Source: Chthoniobacter flavus (GTDB lineage: Bacteria; Verrucomicrobiota; Verrucomicrobiia; Chthoniobacterales; JACTMZ01). Taken from it: DNA of 64,000 nucleotides. Shown here in pieces: positions 36,865 through 47,892 of the stretch. The notes below the pieces were generated by a model. The model searched no databases. It had not been told where the DNA came from and saw only the letters and a list, made by a program, of their open reading frames with translations. Numbering within the stretch: position 1 is the first letter of the stretch; every line of letters starts with the position of its first letter. The stretch spans positions 1 through 64,000 of the forward strand of contig CAMDUL010000014.1 of assembly GCA_945878135.1 (NCBI GenBank), given 5' to 3'. A program made the translations under genes and the position numbers.

Positions 36865-36899
36865 GTTGAGTTGAGGGTTGAGAGTTGAGGGTTGAGGGA
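36865..36899. repeat. TTGAGGG/TTGAGAG heptad repeat run
   Basis: About five units of the words TTGAG, TTGAGGG and TTGAGAG fill the 40-bp gap between glgC and the sugar porter. The same words occur before the ATG at 8592. It is a low-complexity dispersed repeat that may expand or contract in the leader of the porter gene. Confidence 0.65.
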
Positions 36900-36903
36900 G
36901 GGA

Positions 36904-38208
36904 TCAGATCCACGTGCCGTCGGGGATCACGGCGTTCTTCGGGACAATGACGATGCCGTCACGGATGAAGTAGTTCCCGCCGTCGTATTCGGCCGGTTTT
37001 CCCTCGGGGCTGATGACGACACGTTCCCCGATGCGCGCGTTTTTGTCGACGATGGCGTCGTTGATCGTCGTCTTGCTCCCGATGCCGATGGGTGGGGCGC
37101 CGGGCGGAGGGGTCGATTGGGCCTCGTAGTAGTCGGCGCCCATCATGACGACATTCTTCAGCACCGCGCCGGATTCGATGATGCTGCGGATGCCGACGAC
37201 ACAGCGGTCGAGGGTGGCGTCGGTGATGATGCATCCGTCCGAGACGACAGCGCGGTGCGCGGTGGCGCCGTTGATCTTGCTGGCCGGCAGGAAACGCGGG
37301 CGGGAATAGACGGTGGCGCCGGGACGGTAGAAGCTGAAAGGCGGCTCGATTTCGGCCAGTGCGAGGTTGGCTTCGAAGAACGACCGGATCGTCCCGATGT
37401 CCTCCCAGTAACCCTGGAAAATGTGCGCCTGGACGCGATGATCCTTGATGACGGACGGAATGACATGCTTGCCGAAGTCGTCGAAGTTGTTGTCGAGGCA
37501 ACGCACCAGCACGTCGCGGTTGAAAAGATAGATACCCATGGATGCCTGGTAGCTCTCTTTGCCGGCGGGGAGTCCGAGTTCGGCGAGCAGCGGTGCGGGA
37601 ATGCGCAGGGTGTCGAGGACGGCGGGGTCGGACGGTTTTTCGACGAAGCGGTCGATGCGCCGCCGGTCGTCGGTGCGCATGATGCCGAAGCCCTCGGCGT
37701 CATGGCGGTTGACGGGCAGCGTGGCGATGGTCAGGTCGGCACCGGAGGCAAGATGGCCGGCCATGAGTTCGTGGAAATCCATCTGGTAAAGCTGGTCGCC
37801 GCTGAGGATGAGGAACCACTGCCAGGGTTGCTCGAGAAAGTAGGCGAGGTTTTGGCGCACGGCGTCGGCCGTGCCCTGATACCAACCGGACCCGGTGGGG
37901 GTCTGCTGCGCGGCGAGGATCTCCACGAAGCTGCCGGAGCTGAAAATATCGAATTTGTAGGTGGCGTTGATGTGCCGGTGGAGCGAAGCGGTGTTGAACT
38001 GGGTCAGCACGTAGATGTCGCGGATGCCGGCGTTGAGGCAGTTGCTGATGGGGATATCGACCAACCGGTATTTGCCGCCGAGCGGGACGGCGGGCTTGGC
38101 GCGGTCCTTGGTGAGGGGGAAGAGCCGTTTGCCCGCGCCGCCGCCCATGATGATACCGAGGGTGCGCGCCAAGGCGTCGGTCGTCCGGATGGGATGCTCG
38201 TCTGGCAT
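36904..38208 (-). CDS. glgC: Glucose-1-phosphate adenylyltransferase
   Basis: GlgC makes ADP-glucose for glycogen synthesis. The 434-aa product has the N-terminal nucleotide-binding signature GGGAGKRLFPLTKDRAKPAV, the DIPISNCLNAG segment, WYQGTADAVRQN and a C-terminal left-handed beta-helix. I chose the ATG giving MPDEHPIRTTD; the frame is open 13 codons further. It is divergent from glmS with a 119-bp intergenic region. Confidence 0.94.
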   Translation of the reverse strand: MPDEHPIRTTDALARTLGIIMGGGAGKRLFPLTKDRAKPAVPLGGKYRLVDIPISNCLNAGIRDIYVLTQFNTASLHRHINATYKFDIFSSGSFVEILAAQQTPTGSGWYQGTADAVRQNLAYFLEQPWQWFLILSGDQLYQMDFHELMAGHLASGADLTIATLPVNRHDAEGFGIMRTDDRRRIDRFVEKPSDPAVLDTLRIPAPLLAELGLPAGKESYQASMGIYLFNRDVLVRCLDNNFDDFGKHVIPSVIKDHRVQAHIFQGYWEDIGTIRSFFEANLALAEIEPPFSFYRPGATVYSRPRFLPASKINGATAHRAVVSDGCIITDATLDRCVVGIRSIIESGAVLKNVVMMGADYYEAQSTPPPGAPPIGIGSKTTINDAIVDKNARIGERVVISPEGKPAEYDGGNYFIRDGIVIVPKNAVIPDGTWI

Positions 38209-38327
38209 AACGTTCAACGGAGTCGCGCAAACCGCGGCCAATGTCACGCCGGGAATGGCAAGGCCGCACCCCGGGTTGATTCCCGTAGTTGCGTCCCGCG
38301 CCCGGCTGCCTCAAGATGTTTCACCTT

Positions 38328-40175
38328 ATGTGCGGCATTGTCGGATACGTCGGCCCGTCCGAAGCGGCGCCCATCCTGCTGGACGGGTTGCGCCGGCTGG
38401 AATACCGCGGCTATGACTCGGCCGGGGTTGCCTTGGGCAACAACGGCACTTTGGAAGTCCGCAAGGCGGTCGGTCGCATCCAGAATCTGGCGCAGTTGAT
38501 CGCCGACGATCCCGTGCACGGCAATCGCGGGATCTGCCACACCCGTTGGGCCACCCACGGAGCGGTGACCGGAGAGAATGCCCACCCGCATGCCGACCAG
38601 AGCGGCCGCATTGTCCTCGTGCACAACGGGGTGATCGAGAACTACCAGAAAATCCGGACCGAACTCGAGCACGAGGGGCACGTTTTCCAGTCGCAGACCG
38701 ACACCGAGGTCCTGGCGCATCTCATCGGCAAGTTCGCCATCCAGCTCGGCGAACCGTCCGCCGACCATCTGGTCGAGGCGGTGCGCATGGCCTTGCGCGA
38801 AGTGCACGGCACCTACGGCATTGCCGTCATGCACCGCGATGTGCCCGACCTGCTGATCGGCGCGCGGCGCGGCAGCCCGCTGGTGCTCGGCGTGGGCAAA
38901 GGCGAGAACTTCCTGGCCAGCGATCCGCTGGCTCTGGTCAACCACACCCGCGACGTGGTCTACCTGAAAGATTTCGAGATCGTCCTGCTGCGGCCCGACA
39001 GTTTCCAGATCCAATCGCTCTCCGGCGCCGGTCAGGACTACGAGATCAGCACGGTCGACTTCGACGCGGAGGAAGCGTCCAAGGGCGACTATCCGCACTA
39101 CATGCTCAAGGAAATCTACGAGCAGGCGGCGACGGTGCGCGACGCGATGCGCGGCCGGCTTTCGCCCGAAGAGGCGACGGCCAAGCTGGGCGGCCTGAAC
39201 ATGACGCCCGCCGAACTGCGCGAGGTGGAGCGGATCATCCTGATCGGTTGCGGCACGGCCTACCACGCGGCGCTGGTCGGCGAGTATCTCATGGAGACCC
39301 TGGCCTGCCTGCCGACCGAGGTGGAGATCGCCAGCGAGTTCCGTTACCGGAACATGCCGCTCGACAAATACACGCTGACTTTCGTCATCAGCCAGAGCGG
39401 CGAGACGGCCGACACGCTGGCCGCGCTGCGCGAGAGCCAGCGCAAGGGGCACCGGGCGCTCGGTATCTGCAACAACGTGGCCAGCACGATCGCCCGCGAG
39501 AGCGACGGCGGCGTCTACATGCACGCGGGTCCCGAAATCGGGGTCGCCGCGACCAAGTCGTTCACCTCGCAGGTGACGATCCTCACCCTTCTTTCCCTTC
39601 TCATGGGCCGTATCCGGAATCTTTCCAGTTCCGACGGGTTGCGCATCATCGAGGAACTGGAGAAGCTGCCCGAAAAAGTCGCGCGGGTGCTGGAAATGAA
39701 CCCGCATCTTCCGGAGGTGGCGGCGAAGTATGACAATGCCCACGGGATGCTCTTCATGGGGCGGCAGTTCCAATACCCCGTGGCCATGGAAGCGGCGCTG
39801 AAGCTGAAAGAAATCAGCTACATGTCGGCATCGGGCTACCCGAGCGCCGAGTTGAAGCACGGGGTGATCGCTTTGGTCAATCCCGACATGCCGTCCGTTT
39901 TCATCGCCCCCGACGACGCTTTGTTCGGGAAAAATGCGAGCAATATCGAGGAAGTGCGGGCGCGGAAAGGTCCGGTCATCGGGGTCGGCACCGAGGGGCA
40001 CCGGGAGATCGAAAGGATCACCGACGACGTGCTCTGGGTGCCGGACGCACCGGACTGGCTCATGCCGGTGCTGACAGTGATTCCGCTGCAATTGCTCTCC
40101 TACCATATCGCGGTGAACCGCGGTTGCGACGTGGACAAGCCGCGCAACCTGGCCAAGAGTGTGACGGTGGAGTAG
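38328..40175 (+). CDS. glmS: Glutamine--fructose-6-phosphate aminotransferase (isomerising)
   Basis: GlmS makes glucosamine-6-phosphate from fructose-6-phosphate and glutamine, the entry to peptidoglycan and LPS amino sugars. The 615-aa product must start at 38328 so that the catalytic Cys follows the initiator Met (M-CGIVGYVG). It has the glutaminase domain in the first 240 residues and two SIS domains with SQSGETADT and the LKEISYMSASGYPSAELKHG signature. No glmS ribozyme is evident in the 119-bp leader. Confidence 0.96.
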   Translation: MCGIVGYVGPSEAAPILLDGLRRLEYRGYDSAGVALGNNGTLEVRKAVGRIQNLAQLIADDPVHGNRGICHTRWATHGAVTGENAHPHADQSGRIVLVHNGVIENYQKIRTELEHEGHVFQSQTDTEVLAHLIGKFAIQLGEPSADHLVEAVRMALREVHGTYGIAVMHRDVPDLLIGARRGSPLVLGVGKGENFLASDPLALVNHTRDVVYLKDFEIVLLRPDSFQIQSLSGAGQDYEISTVDFDAEEASKGDYPHYMLKEIYEQAATVRDAMRGRLSPEEATAKLGGLNMTPAELREVERIILIGCGTAYHAALVGEYLMETLACLPTEVEIASEFRYRNMPLDKYTLTFVISQSGETADTLAALRESQRKGHRALGICNNVASTIARESDGGVYMHAGPEIGVAATKSFTSQVTILTLLSLLMGRIRNLSSSDGLRIIEELEKLPEKVARVLEMNPHLPEVAAKYDNAHGMLFMGRQFQYPVAMEAALKLKEISYMSASGYPSAELKHGVIALVNPDMPSVFIAPDDALFGKNASNIEEVRARKGPVIGVGTEGHREIERITDDVLWVPDAPDWLMPVLTVIPLQLLSYHIAVNRGCDVDKPRNLAKSVTVE

Positions 40176-40251
40176 GGGGGGGAAATGTTCCGGCACTTCG
40201 GTCCGCGGTTTGCGGGGCGATCTGTTCGCAGCAAGCCCCGGGTCGGCCGCG

Positions 40252-42561
<2,310 letters not shown>

Positions 42562-42873
42562 TCACCGCGGTGCCGCAGGGTCGAGTCGGCGAAGGTAGCC
42601 GACGGAGTAAATTCCGGTGGCATGCCCGTCGGCCCATTTCGGCTGCCATCCGTAGCCTCCGACCAGTTCATAGGAGGCCAATTCGAAGCTGGCCGGGGTG
42701 TATTTGACTTCGGGGTTGTCGCCGCGGCCGAGAACGTCGGGTTCGCCGTTGCAGACCGCGCAGGGGCATGCTTTGCGGATCTCTTCGAGCGGCAAATAAG
42801 TCTCGTGACCATCGCTCCAGGCAACAGCCAGTTCCCGTCCGATGACTTGCAGGTTGCCGATTTGCGGTGTCAT
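42562..42873 (-). CDS. DUF971 domain-containing protein
   Basis: The 103-aa product matches the small DUF971 / gamma-butyrobetaine-hydroxylase N-terminal-like domain. It has the LAVAWSDGH-x-YLPLEEIRKACPCAVCNGE pattern with a CPCAVC cysteine group near residues 36-41 (probable zinc site), and the GIYSVGYLRRL end. Its biochemical function is not established in this stand-alone form. The ATG overlaps the yggS stop codon. Confidence 0.88.
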   Translation of the reverse strand: MTPQIGNLQVIGRELAVAWSDGHETYLPLEEIRKACPCAVCNGEPDVLGRGDNPEVKYTPASFELASYELVGGYGWQPKWADGHATGIYSVGYLRRLDPAAPR

Positions 42874-43565
42874 TCCGGTGGAAGCGGGCGGGCTCCGAAG
42901 ATGGATGAACCGATCCGCACGAGGGTCGCGCCTTCGCCGATGGCCGGGGCGAAGTCGCCGCTCATGCCCATGGAAAGCTCGGGCAGGGGATGACCGTGGG
43001 CGGACTGCAATTCATCGCGCATTTGGCGCAGGGCGCGGAAAAACGGCCGCGCTTCTTCCGGATCATCGCTGTAAGGCGCCATGGTCATGAGTCCGCAAAT
43101 GCGGAGGTGCGGCAGCTTGGCCAGGGCCGGAAATTCGGCGCGCAATTGCTCCGGGGTGAAGCCGTGTTTGGTCTCCTCGCCGGAGACATTGACTTCGAGC
43201 AGGCCTTCAACCGTTTGGCCGTTTTCCCCGGCTACGCGGTCGATGGCTTGGGCCAGCGCCGTGCGGTCGATGCTGTGGAAAAATCCGAAGAGGGGAAGCG
43301 CCTGGCGGACTTTGTTTTTTTGCAGGTGCCCGATGAAGTGCCAGACGAGGCCGGGCGGGCAGGAAGGAATCTTCTCCCGCGCCTCCTGCACCCGGCTCTC
43401 GCCGAAGACGCGTTGTCCGGCCTCCGCCGCCGCCACGACCGACTCCGCCGGGTGGGTCTTGGACACCGCGACGAGGCGCACGGTCGCCGGGTCGCGGCCG
43501 GCTTGGACAGCGGCCTGGGCGATCTGCCGCTGCACGGCGGCCAGTTGGGCGGCGAGTTGGGTCAT
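42870..43565 (-). CDS. YggS-family pyridoxal phosphate homeostasis protein
   Basis: The 231-aa PLP-binding protein has VAVSKTHP with the PLP lysine at residue 36, FGESRVQEAREK, WHFIGHLQKNK and the ELSMGMSGDFAPAI phosphate-binding region. PLPBP/YggS proteins buffer PLP and affect amino-acid metabolism. It is divergent from a LysR regulator with only 50 bp between the start codons, so the regulator may control it. Confidence 0.93.
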   Translation of the reverse strand: MTQLAAQLAAVQRQIAQAAVQAGRDPATVRLVAVSKTHPAESVVAAAEAGQRVFGESRVQEAREKIPSCPPGLVWHFIGHLQKNKVRQALPLFGFFHSIDRTALAQAIDRVAGENGQTVEGLLEVNVSGEETKHGFTPEQLRAEFPALAKLPHLRICGLMTMAPYSDDPEEARPFFRALRQMRDELQSAHGHPLPELSMGMSGDFAPAIGEGATLVRIGSSIFGARPLPPE

Positions 43566-43580
43566 TAGATTTGCTTATGC

Positions 43581-43604
43581 ATCACATGCAGACTATAAGG
43601 TGAT
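43581..43604. promoter_or_regulatory. Candidate LysR operator in the yggS/LysR intergenic region
   Basis: ATCAC (43581-43585) and GTGAT (43600-43604) form an inverted repeat with a 14-bp AT-richer spacer containing CTATAAG, in the 50-bp gap between two divergent genes. LysR boxes are typically such interrupted dyads next to the regulator gene. Assignment is by position and symmetry only. Confidence 0.45.
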
Positions 43605-43615
43605 TTCATAATCCC

Positions 43616-44536
43616 GTGCAGACGCTTCTCTTCAAAGTATTCCGCGATCTGGCCGAAACCGCCAGTTTTTCGCGGGCCGCCGAGCTGAACGGTATCACGC
43701 AGAGTGCGGTAAGCCAGCAGGTCAAGGCGCTGGAGAAACGCTACGATGTCCGTCTGATCGAGCGCGGGAAAAAAAGTTTTTCCCTGACCGCGGAAGGCCG
43801 GGTTTTTCTCGGGGCGGCGCGGGAAATTCTCGCCGTGGTCGACGGTCTTGATACGCGGCTGCGCGAGTTGAGCGAAGTGGTCACGGGCGACCTGCGGCTG
43901 GCCGCGGTGTTGAGTGTCGGGTTGCACGAGCTGCCGCCTTACACGCGGCAGTTTGCCCGGCTTTATCCCCAGGTGAAGATCCACACCGACTACCTGCGCT
44001 CCTCCGAAGTCTATGCCGCGGTGCTGGCCGGTCGCGCCGAAGCGGGCTTGGTCGCTTACCCGGCGACAAGACGCGGTCTGACCTCGGAGGTTCTCTGGAA
44101 GGACCGCATGGTGCTGGTTTGCAGTCCTTCCCACCGGCTGGCCCGCCGGGCCCGCGTCCCCCTGGGGGAATTGGCGGCCGAAAAATTCATCGCCTTCGCT
44201 GCGGATCTCCCGACCCGCAAGGCGTTGGACCGCGCACTGCGGGCGGCCGGGCTCCACGTGCGGCCGGAGAGAGAGTTCGACAACATCGAAACGGTCAAAC
44301 GCACGGTTGAGATCGACGGGGCGGTTTCCATCCTCCCCGAGACGGCCTTGGCCAACGAGCGCCGGGCCGGTTCGCTCATCCCGGTGGAGATTGCCTCCCC
44401 CGCCATGTGGCGTCCGGTGGGAGTGGTGACCAAAAACAACCGCGCCGGCTCGCCGGCCTTGCGGCGTTTTCTGGAACTGCTGCGCAGCAACACCCTGCGG
44501 CCCAAGCTTGCCAAGCAGGCGCATCTGGCGGATTAG
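43616..44536 (+). CDS. LysR-family transcriptional regulator
   Basis: The 306-aa product has the N-terminal winged helix (LAETASFSRAAELNGITQSAVSQQVKALEKRYDVRLIER) and a two-lobed periplasmic-binding-like effector domain. Initiation is at GTG 43616. The domain composition gives no specific effector; the neighbourhood suggests control of yggS or of itself. The C-terminal tail (RPKLAKQAHLAD) is ordinary. Confidence 0.92.
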   Translation: MQTLLFKVFRDLAETASFSRAAELNGITQSAVSQQVKALEKRYDVRLIERGKKSFSLTAEGRVFLGAAREILAVVDGLDTRLRELSEVVTGDLRLAAVLSVGLHELPPYTRQFARLYPQVKIHTDYLRSSEVYAAVLAGRAEAGLVAYPATRRGLTSEVLWKDRMVLVCSPSHRLARRARVPLGELAAEKFIAFAADLPTRKALDRALRAAGLHVRPEREFDNIETVKRTVEIDGAVSILPETALANERRAGSLIPVEIASPAMWRPVGVVTKNNRAGSPALRRFLELLRSNTLRPKLAKQAHLAD

Positions 44537-44565
44537 TGCCCGGTATGCTAAGTCGACGGCCGCTC

Positions 44566-45387
44566 ATGAGAACCGCCACCCCTCTGTTTGTCGCCTCGGT
44601 CCTGCTCGTGGCCGCCTGCGCGCAGGAGCAAACCGGATCCCCGGGCGCCGCGGCGCCTCCGCGGCACGAACCTTCGATCAGCATCGGCACGACCGGGCCG
44701 GTGCCCGCGCCGCCGCCGCGCGCCCCGGCCAATTACCGCTCGGTCAAGACGGACCGGCCGGTGGTGGCCCTGACCTTCGATGACGGGCCGCATCCGCAGC
44801 TCACCCCGCAACTGCTCGACATTCTGCGGCAGCAGGGCGTGAGGGCCACCTTTTATGTCATAGGACGCAATGTCGATGCTTATCCGGACATCGCGCGCCG
44901 CATCGTGGCCGAGGGGCACGAGATTGCCAACCACACCTACAATCACCCGAATCTCACGCAGATTGGTGCGGCTCGATTGGACAGCGAGATGACGCGGACC
45001 ACGGACGCCATCGTGCGCGCGACCGGACGCCGCCCGACCAACATGCGTCCGCCCTACGGGGCGATCAACGCGCGCGTCGAGCAGGCGCTCCTGCGAAAGC
45101 ACGGGTTCGACGTCATCATGTGGTCGGTCGACCCGCTCGATTGGCGCCGTCCGGGCGCCGAAGTGGTGCGCCAGCGCTTGGTCGACGGCGCCACTTCCGG
45201 CGGCATCCTCCTCGCCCACGACATCCACCCCGGCACCATCGAGGCCATGCCGGGCACCATCGGCGACCTCAAAGCCAAGGGCTACGGTTTCGCCACGGTG
45301 AGCCAATTGCTCGCCCTGCAGGACCGCCAGTCCCCGTCGCGCGCTGCGTCCCCTGCGTCCCCCGCGCAGCAGACGGCCGTGCGCTGA
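44566..45387 (+). CDS. Polysaccharide deacetylase (NodB homology), lipoprotein
   Basis: Starting at ATG 44566, the 273-aa product has a lipoprotein signal (MRTATPLFVASVLLVAAC, lipobox VAAC). A Pro-rich linker follows, then a NodB domain with TFDDGPH (catalytic Asp and metal Asp), NHTYNHP (metal His pair), RPPYG and LAHDIHPGT. It is a carbohydrate-esterase-4 enzyme acting on peptidoglycan or a surface glycan. A start at 44545 is also possible. Its stop codon TGA abuts the stop codon of the convergent gene, forming TGATCA. Confidence 0.9.
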   Translation: MRTATPLFVASVLLVAACAQEQTGSPGAAAPPRHEPSISIGTTGPVPAPPPRAPANYRSVKTDRPVVALTFDDGPHPQLTPQLLDILRQQGVRATFYVIGRNVDAYPDIARRIVAEGHEIANHTYNHPNLTQIGAARLDSEMTRTTDAIVRATGRRPTNMRPPYGAINARVEQALLRKHGFDVIMWSVDPLDWRRPGAEVVRQRLVDGATSGGILLAHDIHPGTIEAMPGTIGDLKAKGYGFATVSQLLALQDRQSPSRAASPASPAQQTAVR

Positions 45388-46653
45388 TCAGATCAGCCAA
45401 GCGGCCAGACCGGCGCAGAGGGCGGTTGCGCCGAGGACCAGCATGACGGGGCGCCGCATGGACACGCTTCCCAGCGTCACGGTCAGGCCTGCTTTGAGCA
45501 GGGCGTTGGCCATCGCGGCAATGACCAGCGCGCGGGCACCCTCGCCGGCCGGGACATGCCCGGTTTTTTGCAGCTGCGCGAGGGAAAGCGAGATGGCATC
45601 GAGATCGGTAAGGCCGGACAAAAAGCTGGCGGCGTAAAGTCCGGCTCCGCCGAAGACGTCCTGCGCCCACTTCACGAGAAGGACGATCAGAGCGTAGAGG
45701 ATGGCGAATTGGATGGCCACGCGCAGGCTGAGCGGGTTGTGCGCCTCGGCGGGGCTGGTGGTGCCGGCGGCTGTTTCCTCGCCGCGGAAGTGGCGCCAGC
45801 TCCACGCGGCAAAGACGAGCGCGGGCACCGCCGTGAGCGCGAGCCACGGTGCGGCGGCGCCGAGAAGCGCCGGACTGACCGCCCCGACAAGGACGGCGAC
45901 ACGCCCGAGCATGACGGTGCAGGCCAAAATCACGGCCAACGCGCAGACCTGTCCGAGCGCGGGCCGCACGCGGCTCTCACGGCTCATGGCCAGGGTGGTC
46001 GCGGTGCTCGAAGCGAGGCCGCCGAGCAGTCCGGTCATGGCCAGGCCGCGATTCTCGCCGAAAATCCGCACCGCGACATACCCGGCGAAGCCCAGGCCCG
46101 AGACGAGAACGACCATCAGCCAGATGTTGAAGGGATTGAACGCGCCGTAGGGGCCGTAGGGGCGATCCGGGACGAGCGGCAGGACGATGCCGGTGACGGC
46201 GGCGAATTGGAGGGCTTGGTAGACGTCAGCGCTGGTGAATTTGCGCGACATCCGGTGCAGCCAGTCTTTCGACGCGAGCAGCACGACCAGCGAGACGGCC
46301 ACGACCACGGCAGTTTTCACTTCGCCGTAGGAAACCAGTCCGCCGAGCAGATACGTGGCGAGGCTGACCGCCCCGGTGGTCAGTCCGATGTCGCGGTCGC
46401 GGACGGCGCGGCGGAAAAGAAACAGCGAAACGAGCAGGACCATGCCGACGAAGCCGGCGAGGAAAATGCCCGGCTGATGGCTGCGGTCGATCCACGCGCA
46501 CAGTGTCCCCAAGACCCCCCACAGTGCGAAGGTGCGCGCCCCGGCGACCGTTTCCGCCTTCGGGTGGTTGCGCTGCCCGCTCCACTGGCGCTCGAGGCCG
46601 ACGAGCGCCCCGAGGGAAGCGCTGACCAGCAGGGCCTTCAACAGTTCCGGCAT
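45388..46653 (-). CDS. MgtC/SapB family protein with DUF4010 domain
   Basis: The 421-aa integral membrane protein has about 11-12 helices. The N-terminal MgtC/SapB module carries LGALVGLERQW and the GARTFALWGVLG signature. The DUF4010 part holds GGLASSTATTLAMSRESR and the SFLSGLTDLDAISLSLAQL segment. Such proteins are linked to Mg2+ homeostasis, but their transport activity is not established. It is isolated, with its stop codon adjoining the deacetylase. Confidence 0.9.
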   Translation of the reverse strand: MPELLKALLVSASLGALVGLERQWSGQRNHPKAETVAGARTFALWGVLGTLCAWIDRSHQPGIFLAGFVGMVLLVSLFLFRRAVRDRDIGLTTGAVSLATYLLGGLVSYGEVKTAVVVAVSLVVLLASKDWLHRMSRKFTSADVYQALQFAAVTGIVLPLVPDRPYGPYGAFNPFNIWLMVVLVSGLGFAGYVAVRIFGENRGLAMTGLLGGLASSTATTLAMSRESRVRPALGQVCALAVILACTVMLGRVAVLVGAVSPALLGAAAPWLALTAVPALVFAAWSWRHFRGEETAAGTTSPAEAHNPLSLRVAIQFAILYALIVLLVKWAQDVFGGAGLYAASFLSGLTDLDAISLSLAQLQKTGHVPAGEGARALVIAAMANALLKAGLTVTLGSVSMRRPVMLVLGATALCAGLAAWLI

Positions 46654-46712
46654 GGATGCATCTTAGGCTTTGGCGGGCGGGCGGCAATACGGCGCCGCGC
46701 CGCAGTCGGCGA

Positions 46713-47210
46713 TCAGACCCCCGCATCGACCGGAACACGCGCACGCCTCGGAGGTTGCGACGGCGCGGGCGGCGGATCGGCCGGCACATTGCCGCCGCCG
46801 TCTCCGCCCTCGCGTTCGTGCGGGTCGAAAAAATGGTCCCAGGCGACAAAGATCGCTTTGGAGTGCCGCGCGAAAAGCAGGTTGAAGAAAATGACCGGGG
46901 CAATGACCGCTCCGATCAGTGTCCAGACCGGCCAGTCGAAAAACCATTCGAAAGCGGCATAGAGCACCAACCCGAGCAGCGCGGCGATGCCGTAGTTGAT
47001 CGCCCAAATGGAGAGCAGGAAATAACCCGGTTCGCGGTCGTAGGCGTAGCCGCAGCGCGGACAGCCGTCGAGCGGGGTGAACCAGTCGTGCAGGTTGCGC
47101 GTCCGCGCCACGGCGGGAAACATCGGCGCCCGCCCGCAAACCGGGCAGACCAGCCGCAAAGCGCGGGCGAGATAATTCTTCGCCCGGGTCCAATCGGCAT
47201 CCGCTTCCAC
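46713..47210 (-). CDS. DUF983 domain-containing membrane protein
   Basis: The 165-aa product has the DUF983 pattern: a treble of CPVCG and CPRCG zinc-ribbon-like pairs (about residues 21-25 and 47-51) around PMFP and LHDWF, then two membrane helices (about 60-85 and 90-112), ending with a Pro-rich tail. No in-frame ATG exists near the start. GTG at 47210 is preceded by GAGAGAAGG and gives VEADADWTRAKNYLARALRLVCPVCG. Function unknown. Confidence 0.78.
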   Translation of the reverse strand: MEADADWTRAKNYLARALRLVCPVCGRAPMFPAVARTRNLHDWFTPLDGCPRCGYAYDREPGYFLLSIWAINYGIAALLGLVLYAAFEWFFDWPVWTLIGAVIAPVIFFNLLFARHSKAIFVAWDHFFDPHEREGGDGGGNVPADPPPAPSQPPRRARVPVDAGV

Positions 47211-47284
47211 CCTTCTCTCATACGCCGTGCCCCGCGGCGGGTCAAAGCGGAGCTGCGCCCGTCGTCCCGCCGCCCCGGGGGCAG

Positions 47285-47665
47285 TTACGGGCGCACGATA
47301 CGCGGATCGATCACGCGGATGACCCCTCGGGCGACTTTGGGCGTCCAAAATGGAGCATCGTCGGCGTAGCGCTCGATGTTGCTGCCTTCGCCCATGATCT
47401 CCATCCCGAGGACTTCGCGACCGGTAGAGAAGGACACGACTTCGTATCGGCGCGAACCGCGCAGCATGGCGGCCTCTTCGGCTTTGATGCGCCACATTTT
47501 GGCCAGCCGTTCGTAGTTCGCGTAATGCGAGCCGACCACGAGGATTTCGACTTTGTCTTGTGGGTGTTCCCAGACCTTCACCCCGCCCAGCGAGCCGTGC
47601 ATCCCGTAAGGCGTGCCGCACCCTGCCAGCAGAGCGGTCGTCAGCAAAAGCAAGATGACGCGCAT
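47285..47665 (-). CDS. Small lipoprotein, CC0125-like
   Basis: The 126-aa product has a clear lipoprotein signal (MRVILLLLTTALLAGC, lipobox LAGC). The segment SHYANYERLAKMWRIKAEEAAMLRG and the following strand YEVVSF resemble the CC0125/CC1285-type lipoproteins of unknown function. The frame continues upstream into the tRNA-Tyr region, which is not coding. It lies 120 bp after the tRNA-Tyr 3' end on the same strand. Confidence 0.7.
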   Translation of the reverse strand: MRVILLLLTTALLAGCGTPYGMHGSLGGVKVWEHPQDKVEILVVGSHYANYERLAKMWRIKAEEAAMLRGSRRYEVVSFSTGREVLGMEIMGEGSNIERYADDAPFWTPKVARGVIRVIDPRIVRP

Positions 47666-47724
47666 CGGGAGGAATGTCCGGCTTCCGCCGGAACGAGTCA
47701 AAGCATTTGCCTCGGGAGGACCCG

Positions 47725-47739
47725 GGCAGGAGTGGATTG
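47725..47739. repeat. 15-bp duplicate of the tRNA-Tyr 3' end (possible att remnant)
   Basis: GGGCAGGAGTGGATT is an exact copy of the last 15 bases of the tRNA-Tyr gene (47787-47801), 62 bp downstream of it. The segment between contains a perfect 16-bp palindrome (GGTCGCCGCGGCGACC, 47740-47755) and a GCGCGC/GCGCGC hairpin. A duplicated tRNA 3' end is what tyrosine-recombinase integration or a decayed element leaves. Confidence 0.6.
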
Positions 47740-47785
47740 GTCGCCGCGGCGACCTTTCCCTGTGTGCGCGCTGGCGCGCGAAATA

Positions 47786-47868
47786 TGGGCAGGAGTGGAT
47801 TCGAACCACTGAAGGCATAAGCCAGCAGATTTACAGTCTGCCCCGTTTGGCCACTCCGGAACCTGCCC
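47786..47868 (-). tRNA. tRNA-Tyr (anticodon GUA)
   Basis: The minus strand gives a class-II cloverleaf of 83 nt with acceptor stem GGGCAGG/CCTGCCC, discriminator A, anticodon GUA in the loop CTGTAAA, a long variable arm and the T-arm GGTTCGAATC. CCA is not encoded. It lies 24 bp after the cyclophilin gene on the same strand. Confidence 0.97.
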
Positions 47869-47892
47869 GAGAAATTTGTCCCGCCAGCGCCG

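Noticed and set aside
38209-38327. glmS ribozyme in the glmS leader
   Set aside because: The 119-bp region is too short for it and shared with glgC; no conserved core was recognised.
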